This document shows, piece after piece, positions 8,927 through 17,603 of a stretch of 64,000 nucleotides of DNA. The DNA is from Endozoicomonas_A sp049275935. Its GTDB lineage: Bacteria > Pseudomonadota > Gammaproteobacteria > Pseudomonadales > Endozoicomonadaceae. Numbering within the stretch: position 1 is the first letter of the stretch; every line of letters starts with the position of its first letter. The stretch covers positions 4,836,001-4,900,000 of the forward strand of contig NZ_CP184830.1 of the NCBI RefSeq assembly GCF_049275935.1. Reading direction: 5' to 3'. The notes beneath the pieces were generated by a model that worked only from the letters and a program-made list of their open reading frames with translations, was not told where the DNA came from and did no database searches. The translations under genes and the position numbers were made by a program.

Positions 8927-9052
8927 GCAGATCCAGTTGAGATCAGCTTTTCCAGCGTACAACGGAACCTCTGTCTTCTGGTCGTTTTTCAGTCTCTCTT
9001 TGAAGTTCCACTCACCCTGAATCCAGTCGTCACCCATGTCTACAGGATTGAA

Positions 9053-11245
9053 TCAATTAGGCTGCTTGCCCACACTCCTCAGCAATTTAGTGACTCGTAC
9101 TGTTTTGTCCTTACTGGTGGTCACCACATGGCGTTGATCGGCGCTGAAGGTGGCTGATGTGATTGGCCCCTCATGGGAAATGGTGGCTTTTTTTACCCAT
9201 GATCCGTCGGCCATCTTGCCATAGACTATTGCTGTGTGATCGTCACTGGCCGTTACCACATGGTTCCCATCAGCGCTGATGTTGGCTGATATGACCTTGT
9301 CATTATGGGAAATGGTGACTTTTTCTGTCCATGATTCATCGGCCCCCAGCTCATAAATTTTCGCCGTGCGATCGTCACTGGTGGTCACCAGATGGCGGCC
9401 ATTGGCGCTGAAAGCGGCTGAACTGATTCGACCCTCATGGGTAATGGTGACTCTTTCCACCCATGAGCCGTCGGCCATCTTGTCATAGACTTTGGCCGTG
9501 TGATCGTCACAGATGGTCACTAAGTGACAACCATCAGCGCTGAAGGTGGCTGATCTGACCTTGTCTTTATGGAAAATAGTGGCTTTTTCTACCCATGATC
9601 CATCGGTCTCCCTGCCATAAATTTTTGCTGTGTGATCGTCACTGGCGGTTGCCAGATGACGACCATCGGCGCTGAAGGTGGCTGAGTTGATCTTATCATT
9701 ATGGGAAACGATGGTTTTTGCTTTCCATGATCCATCGATACCCCAGTCGTAGATTTTCGCTCTGTAGTCGATACTGATGGTCACCAGGTGGTGGCCCTTG
9801 ATGCTGAAGCTGGCTGAGTTGACAGGACCTTTATTAGAAATGGTGGTTTTTTCTACCCATGATCCATCGCCGTTCCGGCCAAGGATTGTCGCAGTGCCAT
9901 TGTCCTTGATATCAATTACATAGAGGCCTTGCTCGCTATAGAGCGTTGAGCGGCTCCAACCAGTCACGGCGACGGTGTCTTCTTCTATCCATGATCCACT
10001 GGCCCCCCGGGTATACATTCTCAACCTGTTATCGCCACTGAGGATTATCAAATGGCGACCATCGTCAGTAAAGCTGGCTGACTTCATGGGAGCATTATGC
10101 AAAATGGTATCTTCTTTGACCCATAATCCATTGAGTTTCTGATAGATTTTCGCCGTGTTATCGCTACTGAAGGTCACTACACGACAGCCATCGGAACTAA
10201 AGATAGTTGGTTTGTCCAAACCATTATTGGAAATGGTGGTTTTTTCTACCCATGATCCCCCAGCTTTATGGCTGTGGATTTTCACCGTATGATCGTCACT
10301 GGTGGTTACGACATGTTGGTTGTCGGCGCTGAAGGTGGCTGAGTTGACCTTATCAGTATGGTAAATCGTGGTTTTTTCTTCCCATGATCCATCGACGTTC
10401 TGGCCATAGATTTTCGCCGTGTGATCGTCACTGGCGGTCACCAGATGGCTTCCATCGGGGCTGAGCTCAGCTGACCTGATATTGCCAGTATGGTGAATGG
10501 TGGTTTTTTCTTGCCATGATCCATCGACCTCCTGGCCAAGGATTTTCACACTGTGATCGTCGCTGATGGTCACGACCTTGCTGCCATCGTCGCTGAATCT
10601 GGCTGATTTGATACGGCCACTATGGGAAATGGTGAGTTTTTCTTCCAGTGTTCCATCCTCTCCCAGAGCATAGATTTTCACCCTATGATCGTCACCAACG
10701 GTTATCATATGGCGGCCATCGGCGCTTAAGGACGCTGAGTTGATGCTGCTGTTATGGGAAATGCTGGTTGTCTCTAATTTAAATGTTTTACATTGAGACA
10801 TCACTTTACTGACAGTGAAAAAGAACAGAGCAGGAAAATAAACACTCTCCCGGCGTTTCATGACTGAATCGATTAACGCCTCATCATCGGTAAAGCGCTG
10901 CAACCATTCAGTGAGCTGCTTGTCATCTTTGTTACTGAGTATTGTCTTTAATTGAGCCTGGTGTGAAGAGGGAAACCGGCCATACCAATTCTTTGCCAGA
11001 GTATCGCCTTGTTTGGTAGCACCCTGAAAAAGGCGAGATGCCCTTTCTAAGCTGCTAACAGATCGGAGATCCAGAAATTTAAAAATTTCCGATTGTGCCA
11101 AGGGGGGCAAATTTGCCAATGAATGTTGTGGCTTATCAGGTGCCGTTACATGCTTCCCCGAACTGACTCTGGTCGTTGTCTCTGACTGAGATTGCTTTGG
11201 TTCTGACAGGCCAACAATGCCGTAATTATCATTTATGCGAGTCAT
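9053..11245 (-). CDS. F-box protein with 13 WD40-like repeats
   Basis: 730 aa from the ATG at 11245, which has a strong ribosome site (GGGAGGGAG); the frame also has an upstream TTG at 11284 without one. Residues about 35-75 resemble an F-box: LPPLAQSEIFKFLDLRSV, then LERASRLFQ. A linker follows. From about residue 155 there are 13 consecutive repeats of about 44 residues with the consensus ISHxxxINSATFSADGRHLVT, then SDDHTAKIYG, then DGSWVEKTT. They resemble WD40 blades and are enough for one or two beta-propellers; repeats 5-7 are the most diverged. In eukaryotes F-box plus WD40 is the architecture of SCF substrate receptors. A Ser/Thr-rich N-terminus without a Sec signal would suit type III or IV export, but that is speculation. 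Confidence 0.82.
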   Translation of the reverse strand: MTRINDNYGIVGLSEPKQSQSETTTRVSSGKHVTAPDKPQHSLANLPPLAQSEIFKFLDLRSVSSLERASRLFQGATKQGDTLAKNWYGRFPSSHQAQLKTILSNKDDKQLTEWLQRFTDDEALIDSVMKRRESVYFPALFFFTVSKVMSQCKTFKLETTSISHNSSINSASLSADGRHMITVGDDHRVKIYALGEDGTLEEKLTISHSGRIKSARFSDDGSKVVTISDDHSVKILGQEVDGSWQEKTTIHHTGNIRSAELSPDGSHLVTASDDHTAKIYGQNVDGSWEEKTTIYHTDKVNSATFSADNQHVVTTSDDHTVKIHSHKAGGSWVEKTTISNNGLDKPTIFSSDGCRVVTFSSDNTAKIYQKLNGLWVKEDTILHNAPMKSASFTDDGRHLIILSGDNRLRMYTRGASGSWIEEDTVAVTGWSRSTLYSEQGLYVIDIKDNGTATILGRNGDGSWVEKTTISNKGPVNSASFSIKGHHLVTISIDYRAKIYDWGIDGSWKAKTIVSHNDKINSATFSADGRHLATASDDHTAKIYGRETDGSWVEKATIFHKDKVRSATFSADGCHLVTICDDHTAKVYDKMADGSWVERVTITHEGRISSAAFSANGRHLVTTSDDRTAKIYELGADESWTEKVTISHNDKVISANISADGNHVVTASDDHTAIVYGKMADGSWVKKATISHEGPITSATFSADQRHVVTTSKDKTVRVTKLLRSVGKQPN

Positions 11246-11423
11246 ACTTGCTCCCTCCCTGGATAGATATTTTCCTGCAATCAAGAATGATATTCAGAGT
11301 TGATTTAGTAGATTAGAGTCTTTTTTGGGACAATAGTTCAAAAAAATAGAACCACATGCAAATTGGGTGATATGCTGATTTGCCATTAAGAATGAGTATT
11401 GATTAATGATTCTTATCGAATGA

Positions 11424-11971
11424 GCGTAAAACCCCGTACTTTGAGGACGGGGATGAAAGCTCGGCTTGCAGAGCAAGCCCCTTGTGCTACTTTACTATCC
11501 GTTAGGCGTTTTTAGCGATTACGCTACCTGACAGGAAAAGTAAAATACCTTCCGCTTTCTGCCCGTGTTTGTTAACAATCCGAAAGGTAGAGCAGATTGT
11601 CGAATAAGGTGTATGCCGCTATTGGGTAAGGTATACACTGCGGTCGGGCATGACCGTCTAGCTGTAGGAATCCCCGTCGTTCAGAGGGTGTCGCAAAACT
11701 CTCTCCGGCGTGGGAACGCGTTGACTCCCTTCATTGTCGGCTTCATTCTCGTCATTCCCGGCTTCATTCTCGTCATTCCCGCGAAGGCGGGAATCCACAC
11801 TGACTCTCCACCAGAACCATACTGCCCGGTGTCCCCCTGGCCTTGTCATCCCCGAGAAGGCAGAGATCCATCGTTGGCGCTGGATTCCCGCCTTCGCGGG
11901 AATGACGACTTCAGAGCGTGAGAACGAGCTGTTGAAGTTTTGCGACACCCTCTTCACGGCGGGGAGGATGT
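11424..11971 (+). mobile_element. IS200/IS605-type end remnant, interrupted by a MITE
   Basis: The left part (11424-11458) has a CCCCGT...ACGGGG hairpin in a context typical of IS200/IS605 ends. The right part reads GGAATCCCCGTCGTTCA up to 11683 and CGGCGGGGAGGATGTCA from 11957. Removing the inserted element 11684-11952 and one TTCA restores a CCCCGTC...GGCGGGG palindrome followed by GGGGAGGATGTCA, the usual form of an IS605-family right end. No transposase or TnpB reading frame survives between the ends. It lies in the 850-bp gap between the F-box gene and the porin terminator. Confidence 0.55.
11684..11952. mobile_element. MITE-like element, family C, copy 1, with TTCA target duplication
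   Basis: 269 bp bounded by a perfect 17-bp inverted repeat (GAGGGTGTCGCAAAACT and its complement) and flanked on both sides by TTCA. It contains ATTCCCGCGAAGGCGGGAAT in both orientations, a motif like the dRS3 repeats of Neisseria. There is no credible protein. A second copy is at 46408-46647. Confidence 0.75.
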
Positions 11972-12047
11972 CAAGCTGATGTTTAAAGGTCAGAATGTGT
12001 CTTTGTCATTGAGTGCTTGAGAAATTAAGGCTGAAATGGATTTCTGT

Positions 12048-12080
12048 AAAAAAAAGCCAGCGATTTGCTGGCCTTTTTCA
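12048..12080 (-). terminator. Terminator of the porin gene
   Basis: On the minus strand a GGCCAGC / GCTGGC(C) stem with a 5-nt loop is followed by eight T, 20 bases beyond the porin stop. The plus strand also ends in five T, so it can work both ways. Confidence 0.8.
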
Positions 12081-12099
12081 TGCTGTGTCTGATGGGCAA

Positions 12100-13161
12100 T
12101 TAGAAGTAGTAACGCGCCTGCAGAGACAGGGTGTTGTCACCCTCTTTCTTGCCAGTATCATTTTTGCTGTCATCGATGGCGTATTCAACGGCAAACTGCA
12201 TTGGGCCAGTTTCATAAATGGCGCCAATCATGGTTTCTTTCAGAGTTTCCTTAAACTGGTCAGTGGTTGCTGAACTGTTGTCTTTCAGCTCATTATAACC
12301 TGCTTCCAGAGAGAAACCCTGCAGAACATTGTTCATAGCCAGTCGACCATAAAGTTCAATACCCTTGGACTTGGCGTCGGCGTAGACGTCGACGTCGACG
12401 TTGATGTTGCCATTCAGTTGAGTTTTATTTGTCAGCTCGCCGTACATGGCAGCCAGGTACAGTCTTTCGTTTTCAAATTTCAGACCGGCAGTGGCGGACT
12501 TGGACTTTTCCTTGTCTATATACTTGGTTTCAGAGTAAGTGGCACCCAGAGAGAGGCCCATGGCCAGATCATAGCTGGCAGAGATGCCATAACCATAATC
12601 ACGCTGAGCACCTGATACCGAGTGATCTTCCATTTGGTATTGAAGGCCGATGTTCAGGCCACCGAAGCTGTTGCGGTACTGGATAACATCATCGGCTCGG
12701 GCAGTACCGTCGAAGTCACCGCCGTTGCGACCGTCATAGATACCCAGAGCGCTACCACCACCGATGGCATACATGTCTGTCCAGCCGGAAACGTCATAAG
12801 TTACGCTCCAGTTTTTACCGGCAGCGAATGCACCCATTTCTTCATGGCTCAGGCCGACGTAGCCCAGACGGTTAAAGAAGGTCTCTTCTTTGTCGTCAAT
12901 AGCCTCGTACTCATCCTTGGCACGGAAGCCCCACTCTGCAACACCCTGGCCGGTCCATCCACTGTCAAACTTGTGCGCGAATTTAAAATTAATACGAGCG
13001 CTGTCGTTGTTCAGGGTGTTATTGCCATTATTATTCTTGGCAACAACACCAACACGGCCACCAATACTCAGGCTGCTTGTGCCGTCGTCAAAAACGTTCA
13101 CTGCCATTGCTGGACCTGCCACTGCGGTGGCTACTGCTGCGGCCAGAATCTTTTTGTGCAT
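12100..13161 (-). CDS. Gram-negative general porin
   Basis: 353 aa from the ATG at 13161. The N-terminus MHKKILAAAVATAVAGPAMA is a classic Sec signal peptide; an upstream in-frame TTG at 13176 would spoil it. The mature protein alternates short amphipathic beta strands with Asp/Asn/Gly-rich turns and ends in ...LQARYYF, the terminal-Phe signature recognised by the BAM complex. It should form an outer-membrane diffusion channel, probably a 16-stranded trimer. The substrate range cannot be read. It is monocistronic with its own terminator. A plus-strand terminator with no gene lies upstream, close to its promoter region. Confidence 0.9.
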   Translation of the reverse strand: MHKKILAAAVATAVAGPAMAVNVFDDGTSSLSIGGRVGVVAKNNNGNNTLNNDSARINFKFAHKFDSGWTGQGVAEWGFRAKDEYEAIDDKEETFFNRLGYVGLSHEEMGAFAAGKNWSVTYDVSGWTDMYAIGGGSALGIYDGRNGGDFDGTARADDVIQYRNSFGGLNIGLQYQMEDHSVSGAQRDYGYGISASYDLAMGLSLGATYSETKYIDKEKSKSATAGLKFENERLYLAAMYGELTNKTQLNGNINVDVDVYADAKSKGIELYGRLAMNNVLQGFSLEAGYNELKDNSSATTDQFKETLKETMIGAIYETGPMQFAVEYAIDDSKNDTGKKEGDNTLSLQARYYF

Positions 13162-13667
13162 GGTTACGTATCCCAACTGATTGTGTGTTTAATGTTGAGC
13201 CAAGATTGTTATGTAGTTGTACTAACGGGTCACGTTGAAAGCATCAATGGTTATATCGAAATCGCGAATGTGCTAGTTGGCCGCTTAGTGTGTAAATTAC
13301 TTATTGGTGAGTTCAATGGGCTGAGTGATTTCTTTCACTGGCTGAGAGGAGTTGGGGTGGGTAATCTAATCGTCATGAATCGTCTACTCCGGTTCATGTG
13401 TTGTGTGTATTTGCCGGCATCAACCCAGAGTCATTGATGCCGGCTTTTTTGTTTTCAGGGTTTATTGTCTTTAAAGTGTTTCCGGCATAATAGGGTTGCT
13501 GAAAGGGTTTTGTCTTCTCCTCTTTATTAAAAGAGGCTAAAACAAAGTGCTTTCATAGAGCGTAAAAACAGTTTGTTTCAGTGCATCGAATGAGTCGTCC
13601 GTCAGGCTGCCAGGCAACCTTTTTTGCGATATGGGCATTTCAATGTCTAACAGAGAGAGTTGTGCTC
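13162..13667. other. Porin / LysR intergenic region
   Basis: About 500 bp with no supported protein. It must carry the porin promoter (leftward) and the LysR promoter (rightward), and it contains a strong plus-strand terminator at 13411-13455. A short rightward RNA ending there is possible; I cannot place its promoter. Confidence 0.4.
13411..13455 (+). terminator. Strong plus-strand terminator with no upstream gene
   Basis: A perfect 11-bp stem, 13413-13423 with 13434-13444, followed by six T. The only gene on its left, the porin, runs the other way, so the terminator implies an unannotated rightward transcript of at most about 250 nt. Confidence 0.75.
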
Positions 13668-14594
13668 ATGGCCAGTAATCGGCTGAAAATGAGTTTGCTG
13701 CCCGCTTTACAGGCAATTCTGGATACCGGAAGTGTAACCCGCGCAGCAGATCAGATGCATGTGACCCAATCCACTATGAGCAGGACTTTGTCACAGCTGC
13801 GAGAAGCCTTGAATGACCCCATTCTGGTCAGGGAAGGCAATCATATTTTTCTTTCCGAAAAAGCGCGTCAGATTCAGCCGCTGGTTTCAAAACTGATGGC
13901 AGACTCTGAGACCCTGTTTGAGAATCAGAGCTTTGACCCTGCAACCAGTGAACATCATTTCCGGATAGGGACAAGTTCGGTTGTTCTTGATAATTTTCTC
14001 ATTCAGGCTTTGATTGAGCTTAAGCGGGTTGCGCCTGGTATCAGCAGTTCGGTGTCGCTGCCGAATGAGGAAACAATTTACTCAATGGAGTCGGGCGAGT
14101 TAGATCTCGGGGCCATTGTTGCTTTTCCTGATACCACTGAGAATCTCTGCAAAGAAGTGATTGCCTCAGCGTCGTTTAATGTTCTGATGCGCAAGGGGCA
14201 TCCGATGAGTGGTCGGGACACACTCGATCTGACCGAGATGGACCAGTATCCTTTTGTTGTAACCCAGGCGGTGATTGCCGCCAGTCCGTATATTAATGGA
14301 TTGCGTGAACAGTATGCCTTTTTACAGAACCCCTGGCTGAAGCTGCCAAGCCTCGAAGCTGCCTTGAAGGCGATTCGATCCAATGACGCATTTACCATTG
14401 TCACCAATGTAGAGTACCTGGCAATGGACCTGTTTGAGGATTATGTCCTCCTCCCTATTTTGTCAGATTCTCCACCCCTGACATTTGAACTGGTGTGGCC
14501 AGAGCATTGGCAGTTTAACCAGGCGCATCAGTGGATGAGAAGCTTTCTGTTAAGTAAATTCCAGGAATTTTTCAAACCGGTCGAAAGACTTTGA
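13668..14594 (+). CDS. LysR-family transcriptional regulator
   Basis: 308 aa when started at the ATG of MASNRLKMS; an earlier in-frame ATG at 13581 would add 29 residues of unrelated sequence. The winged helix-turn-helix is at about residues 8-65 (ILDTGSVTRAADQMHVTQ, STMSRTLSQLREAL). It is followed by a periplasmic-binding-like effector domain. The family usually regulates a divergent neighbour, but here the nearest divergent gene is the porin 500 bp away and the downstream genes are convergent. The target is therefore unknown. Confidence 0.88.
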   Translation: MASNRLKMSLLPALQAILDTGSVTRAADQMHVTQSTMSRTLSQLREALNDPILVREGNHIFLSEKARQIQPLVSKLMADSETLFENQSFDPATSEHHFRIGTSSVVLDNFLIQALIELKRVAPGISSSVSLPNEETIYSMESGELDLGAIVAFPDTTENLCKEVIASASFNVLMRKGHPMSGRDTLDLTEMDQYPFVVTQAVIAASPYINGLREQYAFLQNPWLKLPSLEAALKAIRSNDAFTIVTNVEYLAMDLFEDYVLLPILSDSPPLTFELVWPEHWQFNQAHQWMRSFLLSKFQEFFKPVERL

Positions 14595-14610
14595 GCTGGT
14601 GAACCAGGGC

Positions 14611-14727
14611 TTATTTGCCCCGGTTTTTACGGTTGTCGTTGATAATGAAGCCCGCTACCGCACAACCAAAAATAAGTGTGGCTGCAACCACCAATAATCC
14701 TGCGACCACGACCGTGTCCATATACAT
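14611..14727 (-). CDS. Small single-pass membrane protein (38 aa)
   Basis: A 38-residue protein starting MYMDTVVVAGLLVV with an excellent ribosome site (CAGGAG, 9 nt before ATG). One hydrophobic helix covers about residues 5-29 and is followed by a charged tail, NDNRKNRGK, which should face the cytoplasm. An upstream in-frame ATG at 14799 would add a non-hydrophobic 24-residue leader and lacks a good ribosome site. I do not recognise the family. It could be an accessory subunit of a membrane complex, but neighbours give no hint. It is convergent with the LysR gene and could share a transcript with no obvious partner. Confidence 0.55.
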   Translation of the reverse strand: MYMDTVVVAGLLVVAATLIFGCAVAGFIINDNRKNRGK

Positions 14728-14826
14728 AATTGATTCTCCTGAGTTTTTGTTTTCCACAGGATAGAGCGGGGAATGGCGCAGGGTATTGATCCGGGTCAAC
14801 TTTTTTCTTGATTGTTAAATTCTTAA

Positions 14827-15411
14827 CTAATGACTAAGCAGAGGATTGATGCCTTCGTTGATCAGCATGTGGTTTAGTTGAATCAGGGGTAAGCCAATCA
14901 GGCTGTTTGGGTCATTCCCCTCCATTCTGGAAAAAAGGCTGATGCCCAGTCCCTCACACTTAAAGCTGCCTGCGCAATCCAGTGGTTTTTCCTTCTTTAT
15001 GTAGTTCTCAACTTCGACCCTTTTCAGGGTTCTGAAATGAACGGTGTAAGGCACTACAGCAAGCTGATATCGGTCAGTTTGGGTGTTGAGTAGGCAAAGG
15101 CTGGTGTAGAAGGTCACTGACTGGCCGTTGCACTTCAGCAGTTGCTCTATGGCTTGCTGTTCGGTTCCGGGCTTTCCAAGAGTGATATTGTTGAGTTGTG
15201 CTGCCTGGTCTGAAGCGATAATCAGATGCTCGGGATAGTGAGCTTTGAGCGTATCGGCTTTTTTCCTGGCAAGTCGTTGGGTCAGCATTTCTGCGGATTC
15301 GCCTGCAACGGGTGTTTCATCAATATCAGGTGAATGACATTCAAACGCGAGGTCAAGCCTTGCCAATAAGGATTTTCGATAGGGAGAGCTGGAAGCCAGA
15401 ATGATTTTCAT
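14827..15411 (-). CDS. yceF: Maf-family nucleotide pyrophosphatase, YceF type
   Basis: A 194-aa Maf/HAM1-fold enzyme beginning MKIILASSSPYRKSLLARL, the family's N-terminal substrate-binding loop. DIDETP, RLARKKA and IASDQAAQL supply the other conserved acidic and basic sites. Enzymes of the YceF branch hydrolyse 7-methyl-GTP and related non-canonical nucleotides. The gene is divergent from yceD-rpmF, exactly as in E. coli and Pseudomonas. That position supports YceF over the paralogue YhdE. Confidence 0.9.
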   Translation of the reverse strand: MKIILASSSPYRKSLLARLDLAFECHSPDIDETPVAGESAEMLTQRLARKKADTLKAHYPEHLIIASDQAAQLNNITLGKPGTEQQAIEQLLKCNGQSVTFYTSLCLLNTQTDRYQLAVVPYTVHFRTLKRVEVENYIKKEKPLDCAGSFKCEGLGISLFSRMEGNDPNSLIGLPLIQLNHMLINEGINPLLSH

Positions 15412-15664
15412 AAATTTTGGTTGTTCAGGTTGGAAAAGCTTTCATTGATAGAGGTTTTTGGCAGTCATTCCAAACGTTAAGGGATAACTACCCGGAAGGC
15501 CAGAATAAGACGTGTCAGAGGCGGAAATTACCTATTGTTTTTGTTGCTCTGGAGTCTGCTGGCCCCATGTCTGAGCCTTAAACAGTCTAAAGCGGTTAAA
15601 CCCTTTGACAGAGACTTTTCTTGCCCCTATTATTGCGCGCTTATGACAACCAACCCGTGAGCTC

Positions 15665-16228
15665 ATGGCTATCGGACAATTACCCAAAACCTTTGATCCG
15701 CGTAAATTCGCGCGTCAAGGCAGGCAGTTTCAAGGTTCGCTGGCGCTGAGTCAATTCGACCGGCTGGTAAGCAGTCTGGTTGATGACAGAGGCGAAGTCC
15801 AGGTTGACCTTCGCTTTTCATTGAGCGAAAACAACCGGGTTGTGCTGGAAGGGCATGTTGAGGCGGAACTGAGCATGATCTGCCAGCGCTGTCTGGATGT
15901 GGCCAAGCTATCGGTGCGAGCTGATCTCCATTTGATGGGGGTACTGACCGACGAGCAGGCCAAAGCCCTGCCGGAAGACTTTGAACCGCTAATGTACGGT
16001 GATGAGCCGGTAGAATTATTGCCTATTCTCGAGGAAGAGCTGATTCTGGCACTTCCGCTGGTGGCCTATCATCCGCCTGAAGACTGTTCAGCTCAGCAAT
16101 ATTACACCACTGAGTCTGAAGAAGAGGCTCAGGCTGCTGCCATTGAGGCAGATAAAGAACGCAGGAGCAGTAACCCTTTCAGCGTTCTGGCCAAATTGAA
16201 AAAAGATACTACGACCCAGGAGAGTTGA
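15665..16228 (+). CDS. yceD: YceD (DUF177) family protein
   Basis: A 187-aa protein of the YceD family, which lies upstream of rpmF in most proteobacteria. In plants and bacteria it is implicated in 23S rRNA accumulation. CQRCLDV near residue 78 is the conserved Cys pair, and the acidic second half is typical. The stop lies 3 bp before the rpmF start, so the two are translationally linked. Confidence 0.88.
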   Translation: MAIGQLPKTFDPRKFARQGRQFQGSLALSQFDRLVSSLVDDRGEVQVDLRFSLSENNRVVLEGHVEAELSMICQRCLDVAKLSVRADLHLMGVLTDEQAKALPEDFEPLMYGDEPVELLPILEEELILALPLVAYHPPEDCSAQQYYTTESEEEAQAAAIEADKERRSSNPFSVLAKLKKDTTTQES

Positions 16229-16231
16229 CAC

Positions 16232-16411
16232 ATGGCTGTTCAGCAAAACCGTAAAACCCGTTCCAAGCGTAATATGCGCCGTTCCCACGACAGTCTGACT
16301 TCTGCTCAGCTGTCTGTAGAAGCAGCTTCCGGCGAAACTCATCGTCGTCACCATGTTTCTGCTGAAGGTTTCTACCGTGGCAAGAAAGTGGTTGAAAGCA
16401 GCGAAGATTAA
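16232..16411 (+). CDS. rpmF: 50S ribosomal protein L32
   Basis: A 59-aa basic protein starting MAVQQNRKTRSKRNMRRSHD, diagnostic of bacterial L32, with the usual central alanine/serine-rich part and a C-terminal basic loop (RRHH, GFYRGKKV). The ATG at 16232 follows AGGAGAG by about 7 nt. It is too short for many gene finders. It lies between yceD and plsX in the conserved order that couples ribosome and phospholipid synthesis. Confidence 0.97.
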   Translation: MAVQQNRKTRSKRNMRRSHDSLTSAQLSVEAASGETHRRHHVSAEGFYRGKKVVESSED

Positions 16412-16480
16412 GCCCCAGGCTGTTTGCCCAAAGGAGTGATACAGTGACTGTTTCGCTGTCTTTCAAAGGCATGAGATAAA

Positions 16481-17527
16481 ATGACATCAGGTGCAAACGA
16501 AGATAGAACAATAACGGTTGCGCTTGATGTAATGAGCGGGGACGATAGTCCCCGTTCTCGTATCCAGGCGGCTGTCAGGTCGCTCAAGCATTATTCTTCT
16601 CTCCATCTTCTGCTTGTCGGCGATCGACAGCTCATGGAAGATTATATTTCCGATATCGAATTTTCTGATCAGTCACGTTATACCCTGATTCATGCCAATA
16701 AAACGGTAGCCATGCATGACAGGCCTTCGCTGGCACTTCGTGGAAAAAAAGATTCCTCTATGTGGAAGGTGCTTGAGACAGTCTCAAAAGGGGAGGCGCA
16801 AGCCTGTGTAAGTGCAGGCAATACCGGAGCGCTGATGGCTATGGGGCGTTATGTGCTTAAAACCTTTGCTGGTATTGATCGTCCGGCAATAGCGGCCAGT
16901 GTGCCTACCTCTAATGGCAGTGCTCTGCTAATGGATATGGGCGCAAATGTTGACTGCACTTCGATGCATCTCTACCAGTTTGCCATTATGGGGGCTCAGT
17001 TAGCCTCGTCAGTTTATGGTGTGGAGTCTCCGAAAGTAGCTTTGCTGAATATTGGTTCTGAGGAAATGAAGGGGAACGAGCAGGTCAGGCTGGCTCATCA
17101 TCTGTTGCTGGAAAAGCTTGAGGTACAGCAGGGGCTGGATTATATCGGTTTTGTTGAAGGGCATGATATTTTCAGTGGCCGGGCTGACGTGATTGTCTGT
17201 GATGGTTTTGTCGGTAATGTTGCCCTTAAAACCGGAGAGGGAGTTGCGAACCTGGTGCGTGATGGCCTGAGGGCTATTTTTCAGCGCTCTCTGTTAAACC
17301 GGTGTCTTTATTTTTTAATATCGCCTCTGCTGAAGGAATTTAATCGCAAGGTTGACCCAGTGTTGCATAATGGTGCCAGTTTGCTCGGTTTGCAGGGGGT
17401 TGTCATCAAAAGTCACGGTGGGGCCGATGAAGAGGGTTTCTATCGAGCGATTCTTCAGGCAGTAAAAGAAGCACAAAATGATGTTCCGGCAAGGATTGCC
17501 CGAGAGGTTGAAGAGCGGTTGCTCTGA
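16481..17527 (+). CDS. plsX: Phosphate acyltransferase PlsX
   Basis: A 348-aa peripheral membrane enzyme that makes acyl-phosphate from acyl-ACP, the first committed step of PlsX/PlsY phospholipid synthesis. ALDVMSGDDSP at the start, SAGNTGALMA, GANVDC and VCDGFVGNVALK match the family. It follows rpmF as usual. In E. coli the next gene is fabH; here, as in Pseudomonas, fabH is absent. An opposing aquaglyceroporin gene separates plsX from fabD. Confidence 0.96.
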   Translation: MTSGANEDRTITVALDVMSGDDSPRSRIQAAVRSLKHYSSLHLLLVGDRQLMEDYISDIEFSDQSRYTLIHANKTVAMHDRPSLALRGKKDSSMWKVLETVSKGEAQACVSAGNTGALMAMGRYVLKTFAGIDRPAIAASVPTSNGSALLMDMGANVDCTSMHLYQFAIMGAQLASSVYGVESPKVALLNIGSEEMKGNEQVRLAHHLLLEKLEVQQGLDYIGFVEGHDIFSGRADVIVCDGFVGNVALKTGEGVANLVRDGLRAIFQRSLLNRCLYFLISPLLKEFNRKVDPVLHNGASLLGLQGVVIKSHGGADEEGFYRAILQAVKEAQNDVPARIAREVEERLL

Positions 17528-17603
17528 GAGAGCCTGTTTGTCTGGCTACCCTTTTCGCTTGCTCAGCCTCCCGGAGCTGCTGGCAGACACAGTCAGAGGA
17601 TTG

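Noticed and set aside
11565..11979. Short frames across the MITE and IS remnant
   Set aside because: They run through inverted repeats in both directions and translate the repeat itself; no known domain.
12622..13437. A 271-codon plus-strand frame opposite the porin
   Set aside because: It is antisense to the porin signal peptide and beta strands and ends inside a terminator stem.
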